DNA of 64,000 nt from Fonsecaea monophora (lineage: Eukaryota; Ascomycota; Eurotiomycetes; Chaetothyriales; Herpotrichiellaceae): assembly GCF_001642475.1 (NCBI RefSeq), contig NW_019173933.1, forward strand, positions 186,001-250,000, written 5' to 3'. The notes under the pieces are model-generated. The model searched no databases. It saw nothing but the letters and a program-made list of their open reading frames with translations, and was not told the origin of the DNA. A program made the translations under genes and the position numbers. Positions 11,562-21,338 of this stretch are shown here, one piece after another (positions within the stretch are counted from its first letter, which is position 1; each line of letters starts with the position of its first letter).

Positions 11562-12954
11562 TTATGTTCCATTAACCTGGGCCGGAATGCGTGGGAGGAC
11601 ACCTGCATTCTCGAAGCACCGGATCGCTGACAGATACGTGTCCTGGGAGTCATCGAAGCGGGTCCAGCCAAACTTCCTAGCTTTGTTCATTGACGAAAGC
11701 GAGGACCATGTCCTTCCCATGCACCAGGGGAGGTAATCCCAAGAACACCAGTCAAATGCCTCCACCTTGCCGCCATACTTCTTGACCACTCGCTCCCACA
11801 CAGGCCTCTTGTCTTTTGCCCAAGCTTCCATGTCGAAATGCTTCGGCCGTTTTGGATCATCGAAGACAGGTTCAGGAGCCTTATAGACCCGTTAGTGGTG
11901 GTCTGTGTGCGGTTTCAAGGGGAAAAGGGGAAAAACATACATTGATACCGAAGTGTTTGGCTAGTACAGGCCAGAAGTACTTCCATATGATAATGTCGCC
12001 ATTGACGCAGTTGAAGGCTTCATTTTTGCAGTGTTCTTGTGTCGTCGCCCAGACCGACATGTGCCCAATGGCGGGCGCATAGGATTTGTCGTCTGCTCCC
12101 GTCCACATAAATTCACTCCAAGGCCACGCAGCCGACTCGTTGAGTTCCCGGACAAGCAAAAGATAGACAGCCATTGACAAAACCTCAGATATGCCAGAAC
12201 CTAGAGAGAAAATGGCATTAGTGACCATGAATCGAAGTGTAGAGCAATACTGACCGTGTGGCGTGAAGCCAATAACCCCGTTTGGTCGTATTACATTCCA
12301 ACCCCATTTCTTCCCTTTGGCTAGAGCGAACATGTCGTCTTCTTGCGGGTAGTAGAAGTTGTCAGGATCGTCAGAGCGAGGCTGGTCTTCTCGATGAGGG
12401 ATATTGAGGGCGGGTCCAAGATGTGCGCCGTAGTTCTAGGCAATATCGTCAGTCTCGCCCTATGCCACTATAGGCTCCCAGATGCAGGTGCAGAGTCCAG
12501 GGATTATCACTTTTCCACCAGTCTGAAGGCAAATTCGCTCAAGTCTGGGGCACATGGTGTCCATGACTTCGAGGAAATTCCTAAACAAAGGAACATTCTT
12601 TTCACGAAGAAGCTTAAAGTCATTTGCATGTACATATGAGGTGAAGAAGGCGTGTGTGATGTCCTTAGCCTCCGCATAGGCTGAAAGAGCTTGCATTATC
12701 TTGGGAACAGGGTCGAGGAAGTCGATGGCCACGAATGTAATTCTAGGGTCGGTCAAGGGAACAACCATGGGGCGTCTGGAAGACACCAGGATATGAGACC
12801 TTGGGGTTGTTAATCTTGTTCTCGGGCGCCTTAAACATTTATTTTCAGCATACCATTCTGATTCCGGCTGTCGCACCAGATGTTCAACAATTGCAAACCC
12901 GCTGATTCCGTTCGCGCCAGTCACAAATGCGACCTTTTTTGGTGGGAGTGGCAT
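11562..12954 (-). CDS. PRISE-type NAD(P)H-dependent enone reductase (iridoid synthase / progesterone 5-beta-reductase-like SDR)
   Basis: 382 aa. Exons: 12954-12854, 12799-12511, 12435-12255, 12200-11941, 11879-11562. Extended/atypical SDR with the dinucleotide motif TGANGISG (12-19), the family NADP strand (HILVSSRRPM), and the two PRISE active-site motifs: Lys130 in LQTGGKNYG and Tyr158/159 in NFYYPQED, followed by WNVIRPNGVIGF. The C-terminal region has the family features KRPVWERVVKKYGG and FDWCSWDY. PRISE enzymes reduce activated C=C bonds of enones and enals (1,4-addition of hydride). The ATG at 12954 is chosen because it directly precedes the Rossmann strand. Head-to-head with the class V aminotransferase-like gene. 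Confidence 0.9.
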
Positions 12955-13654
12955 CCTATCGTCAAAGCGAGAGATGTGGGCTAAGAAGCGTGCTGAGTAT
13001 CCGTAGCTTACTACGTACGAGGAGGCGAGCAACTCATTCTAGATCAGCTCTCGCAGAGGGTTGGCCGAAGTTCAAATAAAATTCCACAGTGAAGAGCTCC
13101 TCGTGATCCACACCTTGCTACACGTGACCCTGTCAATCAGGCAAATCTGGGGATTCCTTTTCGTGGGGTCACGGCTCCTCGGATGCTGGCTACAGTACTC
13201 CTCTGTCGTGAGGCATTAGGTTTTCCCCCTGCCTCGTCCATGTACCGGAAAACAAGTGCTCGGTAGTATTCATCAAAAAGGAAAAGGCACTAACCGAGCC
13301 CAAGTTAGGTGCATACATAACACAGCACGCCTGATTGGGTTCGGATTTTCGAACTGGAAGAGGGCCCCCCACTCAGTACCCCACCATAATTCCGACTGAG
13401 GCACCTGCAAGAGCTTCGCGGGGACTTGAGGCGAGGCATCGAAAGGGCGAAAAGTCCAGCCGGGCGCCCGCACAGCTACTCCTCAATACCTCAAAAGATC
13501 GAGGCACGCTACATTGCGGTTTCAAGTTGTAGCTTGCCGCAGATGCCAGTGACTGTGAGCCGAGTGTAGGATTCCGGTTGGCTTCCCGAACATGGGCAGT
13601 GCCAGTCAGCCTCAATCTTCGACCCATGCCCCTCAAGGTACAATCTCAAGCACT
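12955..13654. other. Divergent promoter region, PRISE reductase / class V aminotransferase-like genes
   Basis: 700 bp between opposing start codons. Contains a CACGTG E-box (about 13120-13125, in ctacacgtgaccc). No coding sequence supported. Confidence 0.5.
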
Positions 13655-15225
13655 ATGACGCCAATGGGTCACCGCATGCGCGATGAACACTTTTTGTTCG
13701 AAAAGGGGTTCGTCAACCTTAACCATGGTATTTTGCTTCTACTGTATACCCCTCTGCTGCATAGCTAGTGTTCTAACACAAACCCTGTAGGCTCGTTTGG
13801 AACGTATGTAAAATGCGTCAGGGACAAGCTTCGGTCACTGCAGGATGCCGCCGAAGCCGCACCGGATCGGTACATCCGTTACGAATATCCTCGTCTGTTG
13901 GATGCTTCTCGAGCTGTCATGGCAGAGTATCTTCAAGTACCAGTCGGAGATGTTGTCTACATCGCCAACGCTACGATGGCTGTGAATGCAATCCTCCGGA
14001 ACCTGAAATTCGAAGAGGGTGACCTGATTGTATATCTGGATCGTATATATGGTGCATGCGAGAAGACGATCGACTTTCTTGTCGAAACGACGCCGGTTGA
14101 ATCAGTAAAAATCGAGTATACTTACCCCATCAGTGATGATGACCTGGTGGCAAAGTTTCAGCAGACGCTTGCATCTCACAAAGGCAAGGTTAAAGTGGCC
14201 TTATTCGAGACCATCGCCAGTTTGCCTGGAGTGCGTCTGCCGTTTGAGCGGTTGGTAGCGGTTGCCAGATCGGAGCACGTTTTAAGTCTGGTCGATGGTG
14301 CTCACGCTGTTGGCCACTTCCCCATTGACTTGTTGAAATTTCAGCCAGATTTTTTCGTCTCAAACTGCCACAAGTAAGTCCTATGTTGTGAAAGGCCATA
14401 TATCCCTTCTGTAGGCTGGCAAGACTACGCTTGAAATATTCTCATGATGTTTTGGATCGCTCACCGTGGCTTCACAGATGGTTGTTCGCTCCCCGAGGCT
14501 GCGCGGTCCTTTATGTGCCTGAACGCAATCAGCATCTCATGCGATCGTCACTCCCTACATCACACTATTTTGTTCCAGTGCCACGGCCCGGTGTACCACC
14601 AGCAAACAACCCACTTCCACCAACTGGAAAAAGCAACTTCGTATCGCAGTTCGAATTCGTGGGCAGCGTCGACAACGCGCCTTTTCTCTGTCTGGAGGAG
14701 GCGCTTCGTTTCCGAAAAGAGGTCTGTGGGGGAGAAGCCGCCATCATGAAATACTGCCATGACCTCGCACATGCCGGTGGGCGCCGTGTTGCGGAGATAT
14801 TAGGGACCGAGGTCATGGATAACGACACCCATACGTTGACGAAGGAGTGTTGTCTTGTCAATGTCCGCCTGCCACTCGAGGTTTCCGACGACGACAATGA
14901 CGACAAGGTTCAGCCAATGGGCAATAACTCAGCGTCCGCACCAGATTCCACAGCAGCAGACTCTCCGCAACGCGTGGTCGCAAAAGTGCCACTTGGTCAT
15001 GTTTCCACCGTCACGAACTTCTTCGCTTCCAACTGTGTGACAGAGCATTCGACTTTTATAGCCTTCATCTTCTACCGCAATGCATGGTGGGCTCGGTTTT
15101 CCGCGCAAGTCTATCTCGAGATGGAAGATTTCGAGTACGGAGCTCAAGTCATAGAGGCTCTTTGTCAAAGTGTGGCACAGAGAGCATATACGCCTACCTT
15201 GCCCGCATCCGTGGCTTGCTGCTGA
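13655..15225 (+). CDS. Class V aminotransferase-like PLP enzyme (isopenicillin N epimerase / hercynylcysteine lyase-like)
   Basis: 467 aa. Exons: 13655-13727, 13791-14373, 14478-15225. Fold-type I PLP enzyme: N-terminal LNHGSFGT, cofactor-binding ANATMAVNA, DGAHAVGHFPID (Asp193 and His196 stack with PLP), and the Schiff-base lysine Lys219 in SNCHKW, with the following LFAPRGCAVLYVP. This layout is shared by CefD-type epimerases and Egt2-like cysteine-sulfoxide lyases of fungi. A low-complexity acidic/Ser-Ala insert (about residues 369-405) separates two parts of the C-terminal domain. The first exon is 73 bp and encodes the glycine-rich start, which confirms the 13655 ATG. The reaction (epimerisation, C-S lyase or decarboxylation) is undetermined. 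Confidence 0.88.
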
Positions 15226-15800
15226 AAATGGCTCCAGGCTACCAGCAGTGTGATATAGAAATGACGGAGGATCACTCGCATTAGACGCAGGCTTGCTTTG
15301 GATATTCTAGATGGAGGCCTTGGGCTCGTGGCCGATTGTGCCGCTCGGCAACAAAGTGTTGACTGTTATTATTGTTCAAGCCCTTCAATACCTATCATAA
15401 AGTATGCCCGTACGAGTGCATCCAGGCCGGGATCTCGCTATGATCTCAGATCTTCATCCGACTGCTCATTCGAGCGACTGGAGTAGACATTCGGAGTAAC
15501 CAATAGATTGTTCCGATGCCCCCGGGCCGCACTCTCGTGACCAGATAACAAGTGGGAAAGCCCTTGACCCGTACCCACATGTCCACCATGCTTGATTCGG
15601 CGCACTCCGCCTTTGCAATACCCCGGGGGGATACTTACCAAGCAGGAACCCTCATCGAGCGCTGCACCACGTAACATTGAGCAAGTCTATAGATTGCACG
15701 ACTATAAGAACAGTTCTAGCGCTCCATTTGAATTTGCACGAGAGCCTGACGAAAGAACCACGCAATCGACTATTTATTGCCCCAACCGAGACGCAACCAA
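15226..15800. other. Intergenic upstream of nitroreductase gene
   Basis: 575 bp in tandem (+/+) between the class V enzyme and the nitroreductase. Open frames overlap on both strands without motifs. A gene here is not supported. Confidence 0.55.
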
Positions 15801-16674
15801 ATGGCATCAGACGCCCGAAGCTTTCGCGAGGCGGCCCAGGCTCGCCGATCCATCTACAAGCTTGAGGCAAAGTCTCCTATCCCAGACTCAGACATCGTCG
15901 AAATCGTCCAAGAAGCACTGCTCTATTGTCCATCCACCTTCAACACGCAAACGACCCGTGCTGCCGTCATCCTTGGGGAAGAACATGTCAAGCTATGGGA
16001 CATCATCATTGGCATCGTCCAGCCGAGCATGGGGGCTGATGTTTGGAACGGTTTTGGGAAACCGCGGTTTGAAGGATTCCGCGGCGCATATGGAACAGTA
16101 AGTTACCGCCGCCAGAGATCTCAGATCGGTGGGAAGAAAGACTGCTTCGACGCCCTTGATGGTTTCACTTCTCGTTCGAAATTCCAAAAACTGCTTCTCT
16201 GGCTACTGGCTGACAAGAATCTCATTACTCTTTCAGGTATTATTCTTCGAAGTCAAGGGCGGTGTCGAGAAGGTCATAAGTTCCTACGGGAAAACCGAAG
16301 TCGATAAAGTGAAGATCCAGGCGTGGCAAGACGTGACGAATGGCATGCACCAATACTACAGTAAGTGAAACCCCCCACAGACGACAGATTATTCTGTATT
16401 TCTTTTCAAGTCTGTCCCCATGACGGACTAGGCCCTGAGGCTGATTCTTTCCCATTTCAATGCAGTCTGGACGCAACTGTCCAACAAGGGATTGGGCTGC
16501 AATCTGCAACATTGCAATCCTCACATCGATGATGCTGTCGCAAAGGCCTTCGACATCCCTGCGGAGTGGGAGTTGAAGGCTCAACTCGTGTTCGGTACTC
16601 CCACAGGTCCGCCAAAGGATAAGGAAATGATTCCTCCGGCGGAAAGGATGAAGATATTTGGCGCTCGAAATTAG
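15801..16674 (+). CDS. Nitroreductase-family flavoprotein (HBN1/FRM2-like)
   Basis: 209 aa, exons 15801-16097, 16237-16360, 16466-16674. Short fungal nitroreductase type: N-terminal ARRSIYKLEAKSPIPDSDI (FMN phosphate-binding Arg-Arg-Ser), the STFNTQTTRAAVI strand, then LSNKGLGCNLQHCNPHID near the C-terminal FMN-binding region and the ending AQLVFGTPTGPP. The ATG at 15801 is used rather than an in-frame upstream ATG (15777) because family members begin just before the RRS motif. FMN-dependent reduction of nitro or quinone-like compounds, or oxidative stress and lipid-signalling roles as in yeast Hbn1/Frm2. Same strand as the class V enzyme. Confidence 0.88.
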
Positions 16675-17052
16675 AATGACTCTAGTGTAGAGAGTGAACT
16701 GGTTTTCTCATGTAGAAATTTTCGTCACGAACAAGGAGTTAGATAGCCTCAATCGTTCTCTTTGTGCAGCCAGCGAAATGGCCCTTGTGAACCATTCTTC
16801 TACAATGCAAACAACTATAGACGCATATATGTCGAGAACCTGGGATATACCCGCGCACTTGCTTGATAGCGTTCTGAAGGTTTTAAGAGACCAGAATTAC
16901 AAATTGGGCGCGTCAATACACTTACGGTGTACTGGTGATTTGCAAGTACATGATTGCCAATGTGGTCAAGGCAAAACGCGATTCCAGCGGGCCGACAGCA
17001 CCCTTCAAACTTTCCTCTCAATCTTCGTGGCGATCGGACTGACCGAAACGAT
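16675..17052. other. Intergenic, convergent 3' ends
   Basis: 378 bp between the stops of the nitroreductase and the MFS gene. No gene seen. Confidence 0.55.
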
Positions 17053-18814
17053 TCAGTGCTCAACGGGACCGCCCCACCTTCTTAGAGCCTTGCCGAAAAA
17101 CATGAAGCCGATGAGGAAGAAGACCGAAGAAACCACAAGTGCCGCCTGTACACCAAAGGAAACTGGATAACCATCCTTGAGGCCCCAAGGCAGTTCAAAG
17201 TAACCAACCGCAAACCCGCCCATACACCTCGAGAGATTGAGTATGGCGCTGCATTCACCCGAGGCGGTGGGATACGAATCGGACAGGTATGCAAACAGGG
17301 CGACAGCGGTGACACAGGCGCCAAATGTGTACATGCCCCAGCCGAACGCGATGCCCACCCAGTGCAGGTGTTTGCCCAGGACTTGGCCCAGTAGAATGAG
17401 GCCGGGAACCATGAACACTGTGGCAAGGAAGCTGGCCTTGAGTCGGACCTCGGGCACGAAGACACCTTTGTGCTTCTTGATGTAGCTCAACGCCAGCCAG
17501 TCGTTGAAGAAATGGCCGAAAGATTCCCCCAAAAGGACGCCCACAAGTGGCGCAAAGTACATGCACGCCACGGCCTTATTGCTGAAGCCGTAGCCGCCGT
17601 AGCTAGGGGGTGTCTGGAGCAGGATTGGCGCAGCAATACCGGTGCCGATAAACCACATGTACGCTAGAAGGCTATATTTTGGACACCAGTCAATTACGTA
17701 TACTGGAAGTGAGCAGAAGAAAGACAGTTCGACTTCCTTCGCGGACGAGATCCAGTCGGTAACTGGGAGGGACACTTACAAGTAGATGAACGAGAGTATA
17801 ACCAAAGGCTTCAGGCAAACCTTCAGGTACCTCAAAAACGCAGTGCCGACAGGCATGAAGTAGCTGTGGTTGCGGATCTGCCAAATGCCCAAGATACGCG
17901 ATATCTTGTTGCCTCTGTGTGGTTGGCTTTCCGCAGGGATATTGCGATTGTAAAACGATTCGTCAATCAGGAATGGCGTGAGGACAAGGTTGAGGCCTGA
18001 CACGGCTGTAATCATCCACGTTACGGGCCGCCATTCGACAAGATAGTAAAGCATGAAATTGGAAAAGATTGGTCCAAAATAGGGCGCAGTCAAGACACAG
18101 GCGATCCAGATACCAATCTTCCGTGCGTGTTCGTGGAAGAAGAAGACGTCGGTGATGCAGGCGAGACCAACGGAGAGGTAGGACGACTGGAAGGTCGACT
18201 GTAAGCCTCGCATGGCGTAGTAGGTCGAGAAGTTAGGTGCCACTGCGCATCCCAGCGTAAAGGCAAAGCCCAACAAGGCGGTCCAGAACAATACGGGGGC
18301 GCGTCCCCAGAAATTGATGAATGGAATCCAGATGAAACCACCGATACCAATCATGAGAATGTTGAGACTGCTTGCTTCGTTGACCTTGTTGGGGCTCAAG
18401 TTCCATTCGGCTCCCTGTAGGACGACCGCAGAGATAATGCCGGCAGTGAAATCGCACTGAAAGGAGCCCAGGCAGAGTGAAGCCAGCAGAGCATGCTTGC
18501 GCATCCACGACCAATTGAGTGGATCATGTGGCGAACTACTCGGCTGTGGAAACAGGACCGTCTGCGTATCATTGTTAGGACTCGAGTGGCCCCAATATGC
18601 TGACAATACATACGTGGTGATCCTTTGCCAGCTTCAGATCGCCTATGCGTGACATATCGGCGGTATCAACTAGGGCCAAAACTTCCCCAGCCGCGACCTC
18701 CGCATCGTGGGCATTGAAGACAACGTGGTCCAGGCCAGGGGCATGGTCAATATGGTCCACCTGCCCGGCTGGTTCGCTCCGGACGGCGGTCTTGGATTCG
18801 TACTCTGCAACCAT
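17053..18814 (-). CDS. Major facilitator superfamily transporter (DHA1-like)
   Basis: 533 aa. Exons: 18814-18614, 18561-17780, 17671-17053. The cytosolic N terminus (about 90 residues) ends in the fungal DPLNW motif, followed by twelve hydrophobic spans in two halves separated by a loop around residues 250-320. The first half has the loop-2/3 region ...FINFWGRAPVLFW matching the MFS G..(D/G)R(x)GRR position, and a GLQSTFQSSYLSVG helix. The second intron (17779-17672) removes an in-frame stop; the acceptor tatag at 17674-17672 gives a continuous span IYFLLAYMWFIG. Likely proton-coupled uptake or efflux of a small organic compound at the plasma membrane. Divergent from the third P450, sharing a 684 bp promoter. 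Confidence 0.9.
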
Positions 18815-19498
18815 CTTGTCTTGAGTCTTCGTCTGACTCTCTGCAAAAAGAATGCGGCTGGGGACAGGGACATGGCTTTATGAAGATCTGGAGACGTGAT
18901 CCATGGGGAAGTGGTCCCCTTCCACGTTTTCGTGTGTGCTGATAGCAAAACTAGCTCAAAGGCCAGTGGTAAGCCAAAGCACATCTAGGGCTTCGGAAAA
19001 TTACCCAAAAGGGCAAGGTAGAGAGGGTGTTGGGATCGTTCATAATCAGAGATAGGGGGTTCTGCACCGCCAACGTTAGGCTCCAGGTGTATGACGGTGG
19101 GGAGTTTACGGTGCATACCTTGTCACTATCCTCGGATTGGGGGTTCGGCTCCCCATGAAGAAGCGATGTGCCCGGCTCCCCAAGCCTCAGATGATGCGCA
19201 TGCATAATCCCCGTTGTGGGGAGAATGCCCCGGGAAACAGTCGTGGGGAGGCGGAGGACAGGGAGGACAAACCCGGCAGACAGGGCCTCGAGGACGCCCG
19301 AGGAAATGCTTGATGGCAGACGGACTAAAGTCCAGCCAACATTGTACTCGTTGCGTTCGTTTCCCAAATATGCTTCTCGAAGCGCGGACGAAGCTTCACG
19401 TCTTGTGACATCCGTCTTTTATTTTTATTTCTGTTTCTAAGCCTTGCTCCCACTATATTTGCACTTGCGCCTACAAACTTTTTCAGATTCAAACCACG
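18815..19498. promoter_or_regulatory. Divergent promoter region, MFS / third P450
   Basis: 684 bp between opposing start codons. It contains a GGGGAG hexamer at 19099-19104 and a mirror-symmetric set: CTCCCC at 19149-19154 and 19176-19181, GGGGAG at 19218-19223 and 19245-19250. Both pairs have 27 bp spacing and all four are symmetric about 19199.5. This is directly seen; the regulatory role is inferred. The P450 side ends in a T-rich leader (ttttatttttatttctg) about 70 bp before its ATG. Confidence 0.6.
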
Positions 19499-21119
19499 AT
19501 GAATAAGGTCAACATGTCTCTGTTGAACCTCGAAGCAAAATTCCCACTGACGGAACATCCTGCGCAGGGTGTTTACCTATTGGCCTTCAGCTCCCTTGTC
19601 CTTTACACGATCGGCTACGTCGTATACCAAATCTGGTTCCATCCCCTCGCAAAGTTTCCTGGGCCATTCTGGGGCAAGCTGACGGAATGGAATACCATCT
19701 TGGCCTCAGTCCGTGGCGAGTCAACTCGCACCCGTCATGCCTGGTCGACCAAATACGGCGACGTCGTTCGCATTGGACCCAATGAGCTCCTGTTCGGCGA
19801 CATTGCATCCGTCAAAGATATTTACGGACAATCGTCGAATCCTTGCCTCAAAGACCCGGGCTTTTACGGTGCCTTTACCGTGACAGGTGCGACAAATGTC
19901 TTCAACGCTCTGGATCGTGAGGACCACGCCCGCATTCGACGTCTCTTGTCTCATGCCTTTGCCATGAGCGAGATCAAAAAGACACAGAGTAGATTGATTC
20001 CAATCATGGAGCGAGCTCTCGAAATCATCGAATCGTCTCCTCAACCGGTCAACGTGTACAACCCCTTCAATCATATGTTCCTGGACATTATCAGTGAATT
20101 GGCCTTCGACAAGTGTTTCAACAACCTCCAAGGCGAGTACATACAGGAGGCCAAGGACGCGGACGCAGTGCAGAACATCTCGGCGTTGAGGGGCATGTTT
20201 CCATTTGTCGAGTGGCTGCCAACGACATACGTGCAGGAGGCGGTCAAGGCCCGACCGCGTCTGATCCAGTTCGCACGATCGCGCATCCAGGACTTCCGGG
20301 CCCGCTTGGAGGTTGGCGCCGTCAAGGAGGGCTCGCTCCTCAAGCGGGTCGTCGAAACCACGGACGAGAAGATCACTAAACCTCTGACCGATCTCGAACT
20401 CATGGAGAATGCCATCCTCTTCATTCAAGCCGGGAGCGAAACGTCGCTCAGCACCCTTTTGTACCTGCTCTACGAAGTCGACACCCATCCGGACATCAAA
20501 GCCCGGCTTGTCAAAGAAATCCGCGACGCGGTACCCAACAAACACGCCTTTCCACTCTTCGAGACGGTGGAGCAGCTGGTAAGTGCCTCGCGCGCGTTGT
20601 TCTGTGGTCACAAATGTTTTTGAGAGAGAAAATGGACTGACCCTTTCTTCTTCTTCTGCGTCTTCTTCTTCTTCACAGCCTCTGCTAAATAACGTCCTGG
20701 AAGAAACCCTACGACTTCGGGGCCCCATCCCCGTGAACCTGCCGCGAATATCTCCCGGCAAGGTCATCGGCAACACCTACGTGCCCGCGGGCACACGAGT
20801 CTGCAACCTGGCGTACACGACACACCGCAACGAAGGCATCTTCCCGGACGCCGAATCATTTGTGCCTGATCGGTGGAGTAATGCCACTCCCGAGATGAAG
20901 CTCGCCTTCCGGCCCTTCAGTACTGGTCCACGCAACTGTATTGGCCTCCACCTTGCCCGCCTGCAGCTATTACTGGTCGTCTCGGCCTTGTATGCGCGAT
21001 ACGACATACAACTGGACGAGTCCACGACCCCAGACTTGATGGTTTCTAACGACCGCGGAATCATGAGTCCGCATGCCAAAACGGTCAAATTTCACGTCAA
21101 GCGGAGGACAGACATCTAG
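19499..21119 (+). CDS. Cytochrome P450 monooxygenase (third; pisatin demethylase / trichodiene-oxygenase-like class)
   Basis: 506 aa, exons 19499-20578 and 20679-21119. N-terminal anchor (about residues 22-42) followed by WFHPLAKFPGPFWGKLTEW, the signature hinge of the large fungal CYP group that includes pisatin demethylase and isotrichodermin C-15 hydroxylase. I-helix IQAGSETSLST, ExxR in EETLRLRG, PERF-like FVPDRWS and heme loop FRPFSTGPRNCIG with Cys447. The 100 bp intron has an unusually long CT-rich tract (20645-20676) before its acceptor. A second ATG at 19514 is also possible. Transcribed away from the MFS gene and probably co-regulated with it. Confidence 0.93.
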
Positions 21120-21338
21120 GTCTGGCGGACATTGCACATAATTGAAAGTTAACTACAGACAGAATCAGATCAAATATGACCATTGAATTTGATGACGCTG
21201 ACAAGCCTTGATCTACGATGTGCTCTCACACAGCCGTGTCATTTCAGCCTGTGCTTGCCTCTGTAGACATTTCCAGTATTCCTCGTGTGCATCATCATGC
21301 ATCGCTCACAGCAGACAAGCCAGATCTTCCGAGCCTGG

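Noticed and set aside
17672..17779. Apparent stop codon in the MFS gene
   Set aside because: Removed by an intron whose tatag acceptor joins two membrane-span halves in phase.
19721..20776. 351-codon minus-strand open frame opposite the third P450
   Set aside because: Fully overlaps a P450 with all family motifs; the sequence is an antisense shadow in GC-rich codon usage.
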